A stretch of 64,000 bases of DNA from Diplolepis rosae (GCA_030998225.1 JAPYXD010000701.1:12880501-12944500); one strand, 5' to 3'. Positions 11,352-23,201 are shown, counted from the stretch's first letter. Notes: generated from the sequence alone by a model not told the origin. Program-made: numbers and translations.

Positions 11352-12173
11352 GGGGATCCGCTACTTTTAATTGGTATATTTTTGATTTTTTTTGACATTT
11401 TTCAAAAATATTTTTTTTTTTGTTCTCTGTACTTTTCTGAGTATGTGTGTAAATTTTCAGGGCAATCTGATTTTTTTTTCTTAGAAAAATAAGTCAACTG
11501 TAAAGTTACTGCGATTTATGAATAACGCGTTTTTGGCGAAAATTAGCTTTTTACACAAAGTAGTTTGTTTATTTATTTACTAATATTTCTGAATTATATG
11601 GAAAATAGTATATACCAGGTATCCCTATAAAAACACAATATATATATATTTCTTTATGTATATAGATATATGATAGTTTTGAAACTTCGTTTTCCGCAAG
11701 TGGTGATTTTCCGTGTTTGTCGCAACATATGTTTGAATAAAATTTAAAGTATTAGATACAGACCTTCGAAATTGTTATCACTTATTCCTTGTTATATTAT
11801 CAATATTTTTCGGTCTGAAAAACACTCCAACTAAAAAAATAACTATAAATTTATTTTTAATATTTTGAGATATTTTCATTTATTTTATTTTTAACTTTTT
11901 TTCCAATTAAGTAACCTTATTCCCTATACTCAAAAAGTTGACATACATTTTAAGGAACAAAATAAAAAAAAATCATGATGATTGGTTAAAAAACAAAAAA
12001 GTTATTCAAAGTCAGAAAATGCTCAAAAAACTCAAAATTTTTAGTTCAAGAATACACAAAGGTGCTGGAATTTTTAAAAAACCTCAAAACCTTTTTTAAT
12101 AAAGGTACTATAAAAAAAATTATATGGAAGGTCTAAACTCAAAAAATACAAATATTAAAGGTGGGAGATCTCC
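11352..12173. mobile_element. TTAA foldback element, family 2, copy 1
   Basis: TTAA at 11348-11351 and 12174-12177. The ends are GGGGATCCGCTACTTTTAAT and a mirrored AAAGGTGGGAGATCTCC. The right arm has TATGGAAGGTCTAAACTC and AAGGTGCTGGAATTTT, shared with 30197-30837. Confidence 0.8.
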
Positions 12174-12179
12174 TTAATA

Positions 12180-12620
12180 GGGATATATCCACGAGACAGT
12201 GAAGCTGAAAATATATTTTATTTTCGAAATTATTGCTTAATCAATAAAGAGAAATGCGTAATGCTCTATTGAGAAAGTACCGAGTGTCCCATAGAATATG
12301 CAAAAAATAAATTCGAATGTTTGTTTCCGAGAGCTGGGAACATCCTGGCAGATTCTGGGAGACCAATGTCACCTGAACATTTGCAACAGCTATTTTAACT
12401 TCTTTATCTATTGATGATTGGCAAATGAAATCATAAAATGACGCTTTCCCGTTTCTACTTTATTTATAAACGTATTTTTATACCCCTATAAGATTTTTAA
12501 TTAAAATAAATTTTTTATATCGTTTCGAAATTTCGGTTTTTTATTCTTCATAATATTTGAATCGATTTTTACTAAAATCGATTCTTAAGTTTTGATTTTC
12601 TCAAGGAATTGATTTTTTGA
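12180..12620. other. No feature recognised
   Basis: Unique AT-rich intron sequence. Confidence 0.3.
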
Positions 12621-12622
12621 GA

Positions 12623-12785
12623 GGCCTTCTAGAAATAATCGATTGGATACGATTTAGAGCGGTTGACCTCATTAAAAAACAGTATTGAAAGCGATTCATT
12701 TAATCGGATTTATTGGTGTTTCTTAATCGACTCAATCGGGTCAATCGTTCTAAATCGTGTCCAATTAATTATTTTTAGGAGGGAG
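12623..12785. repeat. Hairpin with ATCGATT words
   Basis: Arms 12623-12668 and 12734-12785 are inverted copies (TGGATACGATTTAGAGCGGT against a mirrored TCTAAATCGTGTCC). The words AATCGATT and AATCGGGT recur between and before them. Likely a small word-repeat element like others in this window. Confidence 0.5.
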
Positions 12786-12804
12786 AATCGATCATCCCTA
12801 TCTC

Positions 12805-12980
12805 TATGTTGCCCTGATCTAAATCCCTTTGATTAATCTTTGTGGGGTTATATCAAAGAGAGATGCTGTACAAATCTTTGGATCACTGATTAATTAAAGA
12901 CACCATCAGAGATGTTGTTCGAAGGTTTGAACAAAGCACAGTATACCGCATTCACATTTGTTTTTTACGTAGGATAGAGT
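12805..12980 (+). pseudogene. Tc1/mariner-like transposase fragment
   Basis: A degenerate piece of a DDE transposase C-terminus: PDLNPFD, a stop, then SLWGYIKERCCTNLWITD, another stop and, after a frameshift, KDTIRDVVRRFEQ. The PDLNP motif carries the last catalytic acid. Two stops and one frameshift make it dead. The rest of the gene is absent. Confidence 0.7.
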
Positions 12981-13124
12981 TCTGCAGTACAAATTGAGAC
13001 AGGCACTTAAAAGGCATTATATTCTAATTTTCCAAATTTGTTTCCCACAATAAAGAAAATAACAAATTTTTGACTCTAATAGTCTGTATCAAGTAGTTTA
13101 GGTATCAATTTGGAATTTATGTAA

Positions 13125-13416
13125 CCCTTTAAGGACCGCACTTATTTCTGAATAAAAGAAATTTCATTTTTCCAAATGGCGCATATTTTTCAACAAGCAT
13201 AATTTTTAAAAATACCATTTTTGGAAAATTCATTTTCTCAATTTTTACAGCTGTATTAAAAAATATTTTAATTAATTTTTTGCTGGAAAACTTGTTTAAT
13301 AATGCATTTATGCTGGTCATATTTTCTGAACATTTTTTTCTTTTAATTATAAAAGATATTTAAGAAAATAACAATCATCTGAGTGTGCCATATATGGCAC
13401 ATTAGGCACCAAAGGG
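13125..13416. mobile_element. piggyBac-like MITE with CCCTTT ends
   Basis: The right end AAAGGG is followed by TTAA; the left end CCCTTTAAGG is preceded by GTAA, one change from TTAA. CCC-type ends with TTAA duplication are typical of piggyBac. The interior includes the perfect palindrome TGTGCCATATATGGCACA at 13383-13400. Non-coding. Confidence 0.7.
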
Positions 13417-13419
13417 TTA

Positions 13420-15343
13420 AGGGGGGTAAAAACAAATTTTCTTACTTTTGGGTGCTTGAGTTCACAAACAGCTTTTGATCTGAAAATTCAGGGTCTGATA
13501 TTATAAGGACCACCTGAGTGCTAAATAAAAGAAAAACATTTATTCCTCTTTTTTTTCCATGACCTCATGCAGTGATAGGAGTCTTGTCAATTCTTCAACA
13601 CGCTTGCTCGGAATACGGCAAAGATCTTTAAAGCTTCGACGGCAGTCTTAACAAAAGAGGGCGCGCTTTTCCGAAAATTTCGAAAACCCTTTGCTTCCGT
13701 GCGGAATTAAAGAAGCTGAGACGCTTCACATACTAGTTATTTTTCTTGAAAAGATAAACTCAAAGGGGCAGTGTGCCTAACGTAGCGAATGAATAAGTGA
13801 AAAAAGTAGAGATAAAAAGGGAAAAGATAAAAGTCTACATTGATCAATAAAGAAAAAAAAATGACAAACTTTGATCGTATCCCCCTTCTTTGAAGAAACT
13901 TTTGCGCCGTTGAAATTAGTTCTAAGACGTGACTCGATCAGATCTTCAGTAAACTGAAAATTCACTACGTTCATTTCTGAATCGAATGAGCATTTTCAAA
14001 TATTCATGGAGATAGGAAATTGGATTAATCATTCAATTAGTTGATTTTGAGTTTTAAAACATCTAATAAAAAAAAATTTCTTCTATAACCCCGATGCTGA
14101 CATCTTTACTTCTTTATTTTATGTTATTTGCAACTGACTTTAATTAAAAATTATTGCTACTAATCATTTTTATTATGAACTATGAATTGTTAAGGAAGAT
14201 CAATCCATTGAAATAACCTCAAACTGAATAAGGGTGTTTGTAAAACATAGACAGAAGAAAATTAATTTTAATGCATTTTGGAAGAGACAAGAATACATTT
14301 CTTTAAATAAATTGTTTGAATTAAATTGAGTTGTTAATTAACAGTTATCTATAATTTCAAATTTTTTTCAATTTTCCTATAACTAATCGTAATTTTCATT
14401 GAATTTCAACAAACAATAGCTCATTTGTTCATTGTAACATTTTTTACAATTCTACTTGTTAAACTTTTTCTAAAAAAGTTTTCCAGAAATTACATGCTAT
14501 GAAAAAATTGTTAATTCAACAAATGATAAAAAGTTTATTTACAAAATAAGATAAACAAGTCCAGTTGTGAATGTTCCAATGAAGAATATAAGTTCTTGTT
14601 CATGCAGATTGAATAAAAATGAAGATTAGCAATAAGCATTAATACACAAGTAATTTTGACTTAGATTTTTTATTTAAATAAATTGTTGCTTTTTTAATGT
14701 GCATTCTATTTAAATTTTCCTGCTGCTATGATCTTTTATTTGACTTAAGATTATCTCAATGGATCGATCCTTCTTATGGCCATCGATAAACCAAACCGCG
14801 TGAACAAATTCCTGTAAAATTTCATAAAAGATCATTTTTTTATTTTTTTACCAAATATTTTTGTAAACATTTGGAAAATACAACAGAAGACGATAAAGAA
14901 CTCTGGTGAAAGCTTTGAATAGAAATTCATTCTTAGTCATTTCGGGCTATTCTGAGTCAATCCAAAGTCTGTATCCGAGCCAATCCAAGACATTCCGTGC
15001 CACTCGGGAAAAAAGTTTTCAATCCCGTTTGTTGAAAATCAGTTAAAAATTAATCAGTCTCAATTCGAGTCAATCCGAATGAAACCGGATTCAGATTAGA
15101 CTAATACGTGTTTGGATTGTTTCGGATTCATTTGGATTGAGATGAATTAATTTTCAATTGATTTGCAACAAACGAGATTTGAAAAAAATTTCGGATTTGC
15201 TTGAATACAGACTTCGGATTGACTCCAAATGGTTTGAAATTAACTTCTATCCGAAACTTTTGCTAGGGAACGCCTGTCAACTATGTTTGAGTAAAAATAT
15301 TGCAATAAATACAATTTTTTCCAAAAAGTTTAGTAAAAAGAAG
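13420..15343. other. Intron; nothing firm except the ATCCGAA word element
   Basis: AT-rich sequence without genes. It holds a diffuse element at about 14945-15240, listed separately. Confidence 0.3.
14945..15240. repeat. TCCGAATC word-repeat element, copy 1
   Basis: The words GAGTCAATCC, ATTCGGAT and GGATTGA recur in both orientations about a dozen times, and the two halves fold on each other (CCGTTTGTTGAAAATCAGTT against a mirrored ATTGATTTGCAACAAACG). The other copy is at 46385-46715. Confidence 0.65.
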
Positions 15344-15347
15344 TTAA

Positions 15348-15982
15348 GGTAGTACGATCACGAAAATTAGACCTCAGGCAAAAATAGATAATTTTGCTTT
15401 CAAGAATGGCAATATTATTATTGAAGGGCTAATTTGAAAGAGAAAAGATTATTTTTCATGAAAAAAATTTGAAACACAAAAAAATAATGTTATTAATAAA
15501 TTTTATTTTTGCCCAAACTTATTTTCTTATCGCTTCGAGCCAAATTTTTAAAAATGATGCGATTCTAATACATCACGGTTCATTTTTTTAGGAAAAATAT
15601 TCTCTACAACTTGACCGTTTCCAATTTTCGAAAATGAATTCTTTAATGGCTGAAATTATAAAAAAAAAACTATTTTTCAAAACAACATTTTTATAAACAA
15701 ATTGCTGTATTTGATAATAATTAATTTAATTTCAAAAATAGGAAACGGTCAAATTGTAGAGAATCTTTTTTAAATTTTTAAAAATTTGTCTCGAAGCGGT
15801 AAGAAAATAAGTTTGGGCAAAAATAAAATGTATTAATAACATTATTTTTTTTGTGTTTCAAATTTTTTTCATAAAAAATATTCTTTTCTCTTTCAAATTA
15901 GCCCTTTAATAATAATATTACTATTCTTGAAAGCAAAATTATCTATTTTTGCCTGAGGTCTAATTTTTGTGATCGTACTACC
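15348..15982. mobile_element. TTAA foldback element, family 1, copy 2
   Basis: TTAA at 15344-15347 and 15983-15986. The ends GGTAGTACGATCACGAAAAT and complement, and the internal landmarks, match the copy inserted in mariner 1. 635 bp, nearly palindromic, no coding. Confidence 0.93.
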
Positions 15983-16117
15983 TTAACTGACGTTCTTTAT
16001 CGTCTTCTGTTGTATTTTTTCAAATTTTCCGGAAAATATTTTATGAAATAAAAAAATTATCTTATATTTACTTTTAAAGGAATTTGGTCACGTGACACAA
16101 TTGATCCATCGCCCTAA

Positions 16118-16320
16118 GGTCGTATGATAGGCTCTGACGTTACCATTTAAATATAACCGCTTTATAATTAAAATAATAATTATAACAAATTTTCCGGATA
16201 AGACAGTAATGCATTTCATATTTCTGCATTGCTGTCTTCTCCAAAAAATTTGTTGAAATTATTATTTTACTAACAAAGTGGTTGTATGTAATTGGTAACG
16301 TCAGACTCTACCACACGGCC
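16118..16320. mobile_element. Small TTAA foldback element
   Basis: Two arms of about 100 bp mirror each other (GGTCGTATGATAGGCTCTGA against the complement of CAGACTCTACCACACGGCC), flanked by CTAA on the left and TTAA on the right. Includes paired ATAAGACAGTAATGCA / TGCATTGCTGTCTTC. Non-coding. Confidence 0.75.
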
Positions 16321-16329
16321 TTAAGTAAT

Positions 16330-16929
16330 TTATGTCTAGAAAAAAACGTTGCTAATCAGAAATAGGTGGGAAGTATTCAGACAAGCATTCTTAAGCATAA
16401 TCTACAATAAAAGCATTCAGGCAATATGTTTATAAGCAAGCAGGCAATTTATAGCTAAGTTTAGTGCGAGTAAACGTATACGACGTCAAAGTCACTCGAA
16501 AACACGTTTGGATTAGTCAAAGCTCACTCGATCCGGGACGAGAGTTAGACGGACTGATCCTTTACGTGTTTCGTGATGCACGAATACGCACAAACACAGA
16601 ATTACGTGTCAATATCAAGTGCGCACAGACACACGACATGACGCGGCAGCGACCAGAAGCGCACTGCACACACTGACAATGATAGAATTAGAAATTTTGC
16701 TCTCAATTATCAACCCCAATGGCCGCAATTTTCCACTCGAAATTACTCAGAGCGGATGAGTCCCGTTAAGTTTTGACAGCTGTTTTTCTCTTTTTTTTCA
16801 GGAATCAGAACTGTCGTCAAAAACCAGCGAACGTTTCCACAATCATTCAATCATTCTATTTTGAAACTTCATTTCGAATTTCAATAGTTTTTCACATAAT
16901 TTTGGTCGGAATAAAGATAATAGTAAAGA
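16330..16929. other. Unique intron, CpG-richer near 16440-16700
   Basis: No gene recognised. An open frame at 16464-16676 shows no known domain. Confidence 0.3.
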
Positions 16930-17575
16930 TAGTAGATGTATATATATAAGTCGATCAAGGTGTGGGTTAAAAAAATAATTGAAACACTCAACCATAATTT
17001 GTCATGAGCGACGTTTCGTTGGCTTGATTCGCCAACCTCATCAGGCTATATTTGAATGAAAAAGTTCATATAAATTAGGAATCACAATAATTTTTACAAA
17101 ATTTTTTACAAAACAGTGAAAAAACACTTTCTAAAGAGTCACAAAACAAATTTTACCTTAAAATTGAAGTCTTTACATTTAAAACATTTAGTCAATTATT
17201 AAAATCTAATTTAATTAGTCACATTGTTTCGTCCCGAAGTGAAATATTAAACTAACTATTCGTAATTTTGTTTCCTTATTTATAAGACGGAGGACACTAA
17301 TATTAATAAACTAACACTAACTTAAAACTTGTATATTATACAAATGAGTATTCAAACGTTAAATAATAATTTCAAACAAGAATCAGTATTCATAATTTCA
17401 AACTCTTAAAAAGTGGAAAGTAGTTAGAATTTAACGTATAAATATCATCTTTTTTATTTATGCTATTTTTTTGACACTTAATATGAATCATTTCTGATAT
17501 AAGTCTTTTTTTATAAATAATTTCGGAATCCACTACAGTAGTCTTATTCCAATCAAATTCATGTTTAAAATTAGT
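16930..17575 (-). repeat. Penelope-like element, left inverted arm
   Basis: It contains the last 60 codons or so of the endonuclease, the 3' untranslated part and one hammerhead motif. Mirrored by 18808-19443. Confidence 0.9.
16995..17055 (-). ncRNA. Hammerhead ribozyme, Penelope-like arm, minus copy
   Basis: On the minus strand the core CTGATGA (complement of 17038-17044) is followed by stem II GTTGGC, loop GAATCAA, GCCAAC, then GAAAC (17013-17017) and GTC, where cleavage is expected. Stem I can begin AGC/GCT. Stem III within one molecule would be minimal, but the ACGT between GAA and C is self-complementary, so two molecules could form a 4-bp stem III, as described for the minimal ribozymes of Penelope-like elements. 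All conserved core bases are present. Confidence 0.85.
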
Positions 17576-18805
17576 TTGATGCAGACAAACAACTGATTCG
17601 TCATTTTTATTATTAATGTGTTCCTTTATACGTGTCTTTAAAGTTCTTTTTGTTTCACCAATATAACACGCTTCACAATCTTTGCAACGGATTTTATAAA
17701 CAACATCAGTTCTATCCATTATTTTGGTGCTGTCTTTACCTAATTTGATGACAGAGCTCAAATTTTTATTGACAATTGGGATAGTTGAAATATTGAATTC
17801 TTTCAAACTTGAAGATAATTTTTTAAAAATTCTTTCAACAAAGGGCAAGCAAATAGTAGTATTGAAATTATGAGAAAAGTACTTATTTTTATTACTGATG
17901 CTTTCATTATGGGTAGAATTAAAAGAAGACCTAATTTTTTCCAGACGGATTGTAATATTCTGCTCAATAAAATTTGAAGGATAATTATTATGTTTTAAAA
18001 TCTGAAAAACTTTACACAAATTCTCATGATGAAATTCATGATGAGATAATAAAATTGCTCTGTCAACAAGGTTAAAAACAATATTTTTCTTTTATTGAGT
18101 TGGATGATTTGAAGAATAATTAATAACTCTGTCAGACGATGTTTGTTTAAGAAACCAATTAGTGATAATCATATTATTATTTCTGATTAAGGTCATATCT
18201 AAAAAATTTATTCTTTCATCTTGTTCTAACTCAAAGGTAAATTGTAAATTGGAATCATAAGAATTAAAGGTATTAATCACTGAATCAATATGTTTCTTAC
18301 GGACACATAGAATAATATCGTCGACATATCTATAATAAAATACAGGAATACAATTAAAATCCTTATTTAAAACGGATAAACAATAGTTCTCCAAATCATC
18401 CATAACTATGTCAGCAAAAAACGGAGAGATAGGAGACCCCATTGGTGTCCCATAAATTTGCTTGTAAAACTTATCATTAAATACGAAGAAGGTATTGTCA
18501 AACAAAAATCTAACAGAATCACGAATGTCATCAAACGGGATTTTACAATTCTCATTAATGCAAAAAAAACTTCTATCTAAACTGTCTAAAATTAAGTTGC
18601 AAGAAACATTAGTAAAAAGAGAATTCACATCGAGAGAAAAAATAACGTGGTCATCGTCTATAATAATATTTTTCAATTTTTCTTTTAGTTCAAAACTGTT
18701 ATTTATATGTGATTTCGGAAGTTTAATAATATTTTTTAATTCTTCATTAATAACTTTCGCTAAAAATTGTGTAGGGCTGTTAATTAAGGAAATGATTGGA
18801 CGCAT
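17390..18805 (-). pseudogene. Penelope-like reverse transcriptase plus GIY-YIG endonuclease
   Basis: One frame interrupted by a single TAA at 18092-18094 (CAA to TAA inside a run reading PTQ-stop-KKN). Upstream is the reverse transcriptase: RPIIS at the truncated start, FSLDVNSLFTNV with the first catalytic Asp, YGTPMGSPISP, and the YVDD active site. Downstream is the endonuclease: VVYKI, then zinc-ligand-like CKDCEAC, then YIGETKRTLKTRIKEH, the GIY-YIG core with its arginine. RT copies RNA primed on nicked target DNA and the endonuclease makes the nick. The N-terminal third or more of the RT is missing, so this copy cannot encode a working enzyme. Confidence 0.93.
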
Positions 18806-18807
18806 CG

Positions 18808-18984
18808 GGACATGAATTTGATTGGAATAAGACTACTGTAGTGGATTCCGAAATTATTTATAAAAAAAGACTTATATCAGAAATGATTCATATTAAGTGT
18901 CAAAAAAATAGCATAAATAAAAAAGATGATATTTATACGTTAAATTCTAACTACTTTCCACTTTTTAAGAGTTTGAAATTATGA
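18808..18984 (+). pseudogene. Endonuclease C-terminal fragment in inverted arm
   Basis: It repeats the last roughly 58 codons of the endonuclease frame (HEFDWNKTTVVDSEI to FPLFKSLKL) in the opposite orientation, identical in protein sequence. It begins at CATGAATTTG, where it abuts the truncated RT. Belongs to the right inverted arm and has no start of its own. Confidence 0.9.
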
Positions 18985-19443
18985 ATACTGATTCTTGTTT
19001 GAAATTATTATTTAACGTTTGAATACTCATTTGTATAATATACAAGTTTTAAGTTAGTGTTAGTTTATTAATATTAGTGTCCTCCGTCTTATAAATAAGG
19101 AAACAAAATTACGAATAGTTAGTTTAATATTTCACTTCGGGACGAAACAATGTGACTAATTAAATTAGATTTTAATAATTGACTAAATGTTTTAAATGTA
19201 AAGACTTCAATTTTAAGGTAAAATTTGTTTTGTGACTCTTTAGAAAGTGTTTTTTCACTGTTTTGTAAAAAATTTTGTAAAAATTATTGTGATTCCTAAT
19301 TTATATGAACTTTTTCATTCAAATATAGCCTGATGAGGTTGGCGAACCAAGCCAACGAAACGTCGCTCATGACAAATTATGGTTGAGTGTTTCAATTATT
19401 TTTTTAACCCACACCTTGATCGACTTATATATATACATCTACT
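18985..19443 (+). repeat. Penelope-like element, right inverted arm, 3' part
   Basis: The plus-oriented copy of the untranslated 3' region, matching 16930-17390 in reverse, including the outer GTGTGGGTT / AACCCACAC signature. Confidence 0.9.
19322..19378 (+). ncRNA. Hammerhead ribozyme, Penelope-like arm, plus copy
   Basis: CTGATGA at 19330-19336, stem II GTTGGC / GCCAAC with loop GAACCAA, GAAAC at 19357-19361, and cleavage GTC at 19362-19364. It differs from the minus copy by one loop base; core and stems are unchanged. Same dimer-type stem III (ACGT). Confidence 0.85.
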
Positions 19444-19499
19444 ATATACACATCATGGAGGGTGATAATTCTACAATATTCTCAATAGTAAAGATGTTT

Positions 19500-19790
19500 G
19501 GATCCAGTGTAAAAATTCTCCGATCTGGCTCTGATCTGTAATAAAACGCCGCGCCCGATCTTGGCCCGGTCTGGAAGGTTAAAAATCTAGTAGAGGACCT
19601 CGCTAAAAACCATTTCCCAAAATTGGGCCCCAACCGGGGCCAGATCGCAAATCCCAAATTAGAGATGAAAGACACTGCCCAACTGGGGCCATATCTGGCT
19701 GCCTGGGATCCAATCGGACTGTAGTCGGGCCCTGATCGGGACGTGCGCTTCATTACCGGTCTGGGCTATGTCTAGCGATTTCTGCACCAA
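19500..19790. repeat. GC-rich word-repeat element (GGCCNGATC words)
   Basis: After CCAGTGTAAAAATTC the sequence repeats words such as GATCTTGGCCCGGTCTGG, CAACCGGGGCCAGATC and ACTGGGGCCATATCTGGC in both orientations. The 103-codon minus frame here is an artefact of these words. It fits the class of word-repeat MITEs in this window; the exact right end is unclear. Confidence 0.6.
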
Positions 19791-21060
19791 AAAGATATGA
19801 TTTACATGATTGTGAAGACCTGCGAGGTATTTCGGACAGTATGGGAACAGGAATTAGGAATGTTTATAGAATGGACATAAATTTTGGTATGAGATCGAAA
19901 AACGTGAACGGATATATTTCGCGAGTCACGTTCCAGGTGACAGCGTCGACTTGATTTGGTTTCCGCACAGGGCTCAACACCTGGGGTCCAGTCTCGTACA
20001 TTCAGTTCCAAACTTTTAAGCGAAGAAGTGATAGTCGTCTTTGTCGCTGGATACGTCTTTGCTCGGTTCGAACTTTCTTAATAAGGACTCGTAAAGCATC
20101 GGAACCTCTCTCGAAGCTGGCTTTGGTGGTCTGAGTTTGACTTTGGTTAATTAGTGTAAGCGCTAGAAAACTTTAAGGGCGATCCTTACAACGTTGGTAT
20201 TAAAAGGATCGAAACTTACCATATGCGCTTATATTTGATAGTCTTTTAATATTTATGAAGAGAAGGGCTCTCCCTTACTCGATATACTTAAGGTAATAAA
20301 ATCGCCAAATCTTGACGAAGTTTTCCTTAGTACTTAACTCAAATGGATAGTTATTCAAGTTATTGATAGCTTTCGTTTGAAGTTGTTTGCATTTTTAGAT
20401 AGTTTGCTTTTGCAGTTAGATATTTACACACCTTTCCAACTTCTCAAGGTTCTCGAAGCATGTGGTGATAAACGCGTCAGCGCCTGCTTTAGGTACTTGA
20501 ATTTTCATTTGAATCTGAATGTACAAACCGGAACGGTAGTTCAATAAGCTACAGGAAGTATACAATATACACCATGTACCGTTCTATCTTAAATATCGAA
20601 AACATAGATATATGTAGTTATGTCTATGTTATATTATATATATATGTACGGTTCGTGGCCTGCGGAGCTCGTCCTGTAAGCTCGGTTTTGCGACCTCCAT
20701 CTAAGTCGTTCAACAGACTATTCAAACTTTCCTTTCAGTTTTGACAACGCGTAACAATGTCGGGATCTTCGGAATAGCAAGTAATGTTTCCGTATGCAGT
20801 AATAATAAATATTTACTGTAGTTTTAAAACTTTTCTGATCATATGGCAGCAAACTGAAACAAACGTGCTATAATGCATGAAATGATATTCTTCTTTTCTG
20901 AGACCAATTTCAAAATCAATTGTGAATGAAATTATGGCCAGTAAGAAACTATCATTTTTCCTATTTAAAGTTTCCCCTCGTGATTTTATTAATATTCAAG
21001 AAGGGGATAGAATTTTGAAAAAAAAGAAAAGTTCTTTGCAAAAATATTAAAGAGTTTTTT
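19790..21060. other. Unique intron sequence
   Basis: Mixed composition, some CpG near 19900-20160 and 20640-20760. No gene, no Rdl exon and no repeat recognised. A short hairpin pairs GTACCGTTC with ATATGTACGGTTC around 20577-20655. Confidence 0.35.
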
Positions 21061-21070
21061 AAATATGGAG

Positions 21071-21156
21071 TATTTAGGTTGCACCAATGAATTAATGAGA
21101 TGATGTACGTGAGGCTTTACGTGCGAGTGTACTTCATTGGTGCAATTGTAAACCTT
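21071..21156. repeat. Short hairpin with TTGCACCAATGAA arms
   Basis: AGGTTGCACCAATGAA is mirrored by TTCATTGGTGCAA, with an inner GTACGTGAGG / TTTACGTGCG. Looks like a tiny foldback MITE. Confidence 0.5.
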
Positions 21157-21444
21157 AGTGTCTCAAAAAATATTTACTACAGGGAATTTTCTCAACGTAC
21201 TTTTCTTTTCAAACTCTCTCTTCTTTTTATCATTTCTGCAGTTTTTAGAAATATTTTATATCATTTTCACATTAATCAGAATGGTATTGCAACACGTTTG
21301 TTTTTCGATTATCATAAAAATGCAATCAGTGATGTTGAAAGCCTACTTTATTTATTGCTGTGATAGTTTGAGAAAGAAGGGGAGAAAAATAGCGAAAAGC
21401 AAATTATTTTATTAGGTGGGCTAACTCAAATTTATCCATACGTA

Positions 21445-22041
21445 CACGGAGAAACTTTTTATAGCAATATGTTTTATTTTATAATGCATGAAAAAAATGT
21501 GTAATTGTCACAAGGATTTTTTATGTTATATTAGCCATATTTATGGTTAGGATAGTTAATAATATTGCTGGAACAGCGATATGTTTTTTTGTACCAGCTA
21601 CACATTTTTTTCGTATGAAAATTCTAAAAAATATTAGGAATCTAGGGAAAATCGAGATGAAATGATAATTATTCCCAGCAGACTCGAAATTTTTCACAGT
21701 TAAAATACTAAAGATTCGAAAAATGATATGACATTTTAGTATAGGTTATAGTAAAGTTTGATACAATCTATAGTAACTTATCATGTACTCTCTAAATCTG
21801 AGTCAGTGAGATTCTCAATGAATTGAAATCAGTGACCCACTTTTGGCTGGGCAATCAATCATTTTCACTGAAAACCAATGAAAACCACTGATTTCAATTC
21901 AGTGAGAAACTCACTGATTCAGATTTAGAGAGTATTTCATCTAAAGTGCAGTATTTCGCTCCGAAAGATTCTCAAAATGACATGTTTTTCCTTAAATAGA
22001 AATGTAGTTTAGCAAAAATTGTAAACTTGGTTTTCTCCGTG
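21445..22041. mobile_element. MITE with CACGGAGAAAC ends, carrying a nested MITE
   Basis: The ends CACGGAGAAAC and GTTTTCTCCGTG are each flanked by TA. The interior is split by the word-repeat copy at 21786-21934, so this element is the older one. Open frames at 21100-21415 and 22110-22322 overlapping the edges are not credible genes. Confidence 0.7.
21786..21934. mobile_element. ATCAGTGAAA-type MITE, short copy D, nested
   Basis: TACTCTCTAAATCTGAGTCA at the left and TTTAGAGAGTA at the right, flanked by TA, 149 bp. The inner words are CAATGAAAACCACTGATTTC-like, a sub-family of copies A and C. Confidence 0.8.
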
Positions 22042-22044
22042 TAT

Positions 22045-23200
22045 TTTCAGAATTTTGAATTAGCCCGAAAAATAATATGATTTGCTACTCGCTTCTTTTC
22101 TCAGCCTCTTTATGTTTGCGCAGTAATGAAGCAGATCTCTAACATCACTGAATGCAGTCTCGTTCTATTTTTTAGGATTATTGTATTATGATACATGAGC
22201 GTTCGAAAAATTGAAATTTTGTAATCAACAATGATTGATAGATAGTAGTTGAAACCACAGGTCGAACTCCGCGGGTAGGGCCATGCAACAAGAACATTGC
22301 TATTTTTAAACGAATCAACCATAATTAACGAGTGGACAAAATCTTGCGATGACTGCGGAACGTAGCAAGGTTCCCTTGTAACAGTTCAGCCAACCAAACA
22401 GCTGTGACGAGCTAAAAATATAGTTAGTGAGGCCGCCAGTGCGTATTCACGGCTTGTATAGAGTACTCTGCCAACATACATTTAGAAGTATACAGTTTAT
22501 GTGAAATTGGAATCATCATTTCCACCGCGCAGGTATTTCCTTTTAAATTCAGAGTCACTTTAGAAAGTGAAATCAACTTCTGCTTGCAGATCGAATTTTA
22601 CATTTTACTGATAATTTTCAACCTGCACGGGGAATAGATCCAAGGAAAAAATATAGGATAGGATATTATAGGATATAGGAAAGTTTCAGACTAAATATAC
22701 GATGTGACGAAAGAATTGATGATTAGAAATAAAAAGTTGGAGTTTATGAAAATTAAGGATGTTTATAATGAAAATATGGAGGTACGATTTTTTTAACACA
22801 TATTTCTTATCAGTATTTACATTTTTAGTCCCTTATTTTATTTCGTTATTATCTATAATAACATGACTAATGGAAATACAAGTAGATTAATTTCTTCATC
22901 TTCTTTATCATGTGAATTCTAACTTGAAAATGAATCTATCCTTATTATGTGATTTTTAGGCTACCACAATTCAGAATCATTCAGATAGAAAGTTTATATA
23001 ACTAAAGCTATTAGGAATTGATCAAACAATTAACTAGCTCCTTTCAGGAGGCTGCAGGAGCAGGTCTGAAGATTCATGAGTTCCATACAACACACTTTCA
23101 CTCTTAAAAAGAAAAGAATCAATAATTCTGATGAATTACGTTTTAGTATCGTTCTGTTTTTTCTCTTATCTGTAAACTTTGTAACAACGTTTGTCCATTT
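22045..23200. other. Unique intron sequence
   Basis: No gene or clear repeat seen. Confidence 0.3.
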
Positions 23201-23201
23201 C

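Larger units (their letters stand above)
16930..19443 (-). mobile_element. Penelope-like retroelement with inverted 3' arms
   Basis: A Penelope-like element on the minus strand, truncated at the RT N-terminus and joined head-on to a second copy of its own 3' end in plus orientation. The arms (16930-17575 and about 18808-19443) are near-identical and reach mirrored outer ends at AGTAGATGTATATATATAAG. Each arm carries a hammerhead ribozyme. Near-identity of the arms indicates recent formation. Such inverted or tandem pseudo-LTR arrangements are characteristic of Penelope-like elements. Confidence 0.92.

Noticed and set aside
19442..19753. 103-codon minus frame rich in Gly and Pro
   Set aside because: Translation of the GGCCNGATC word-repeat element.
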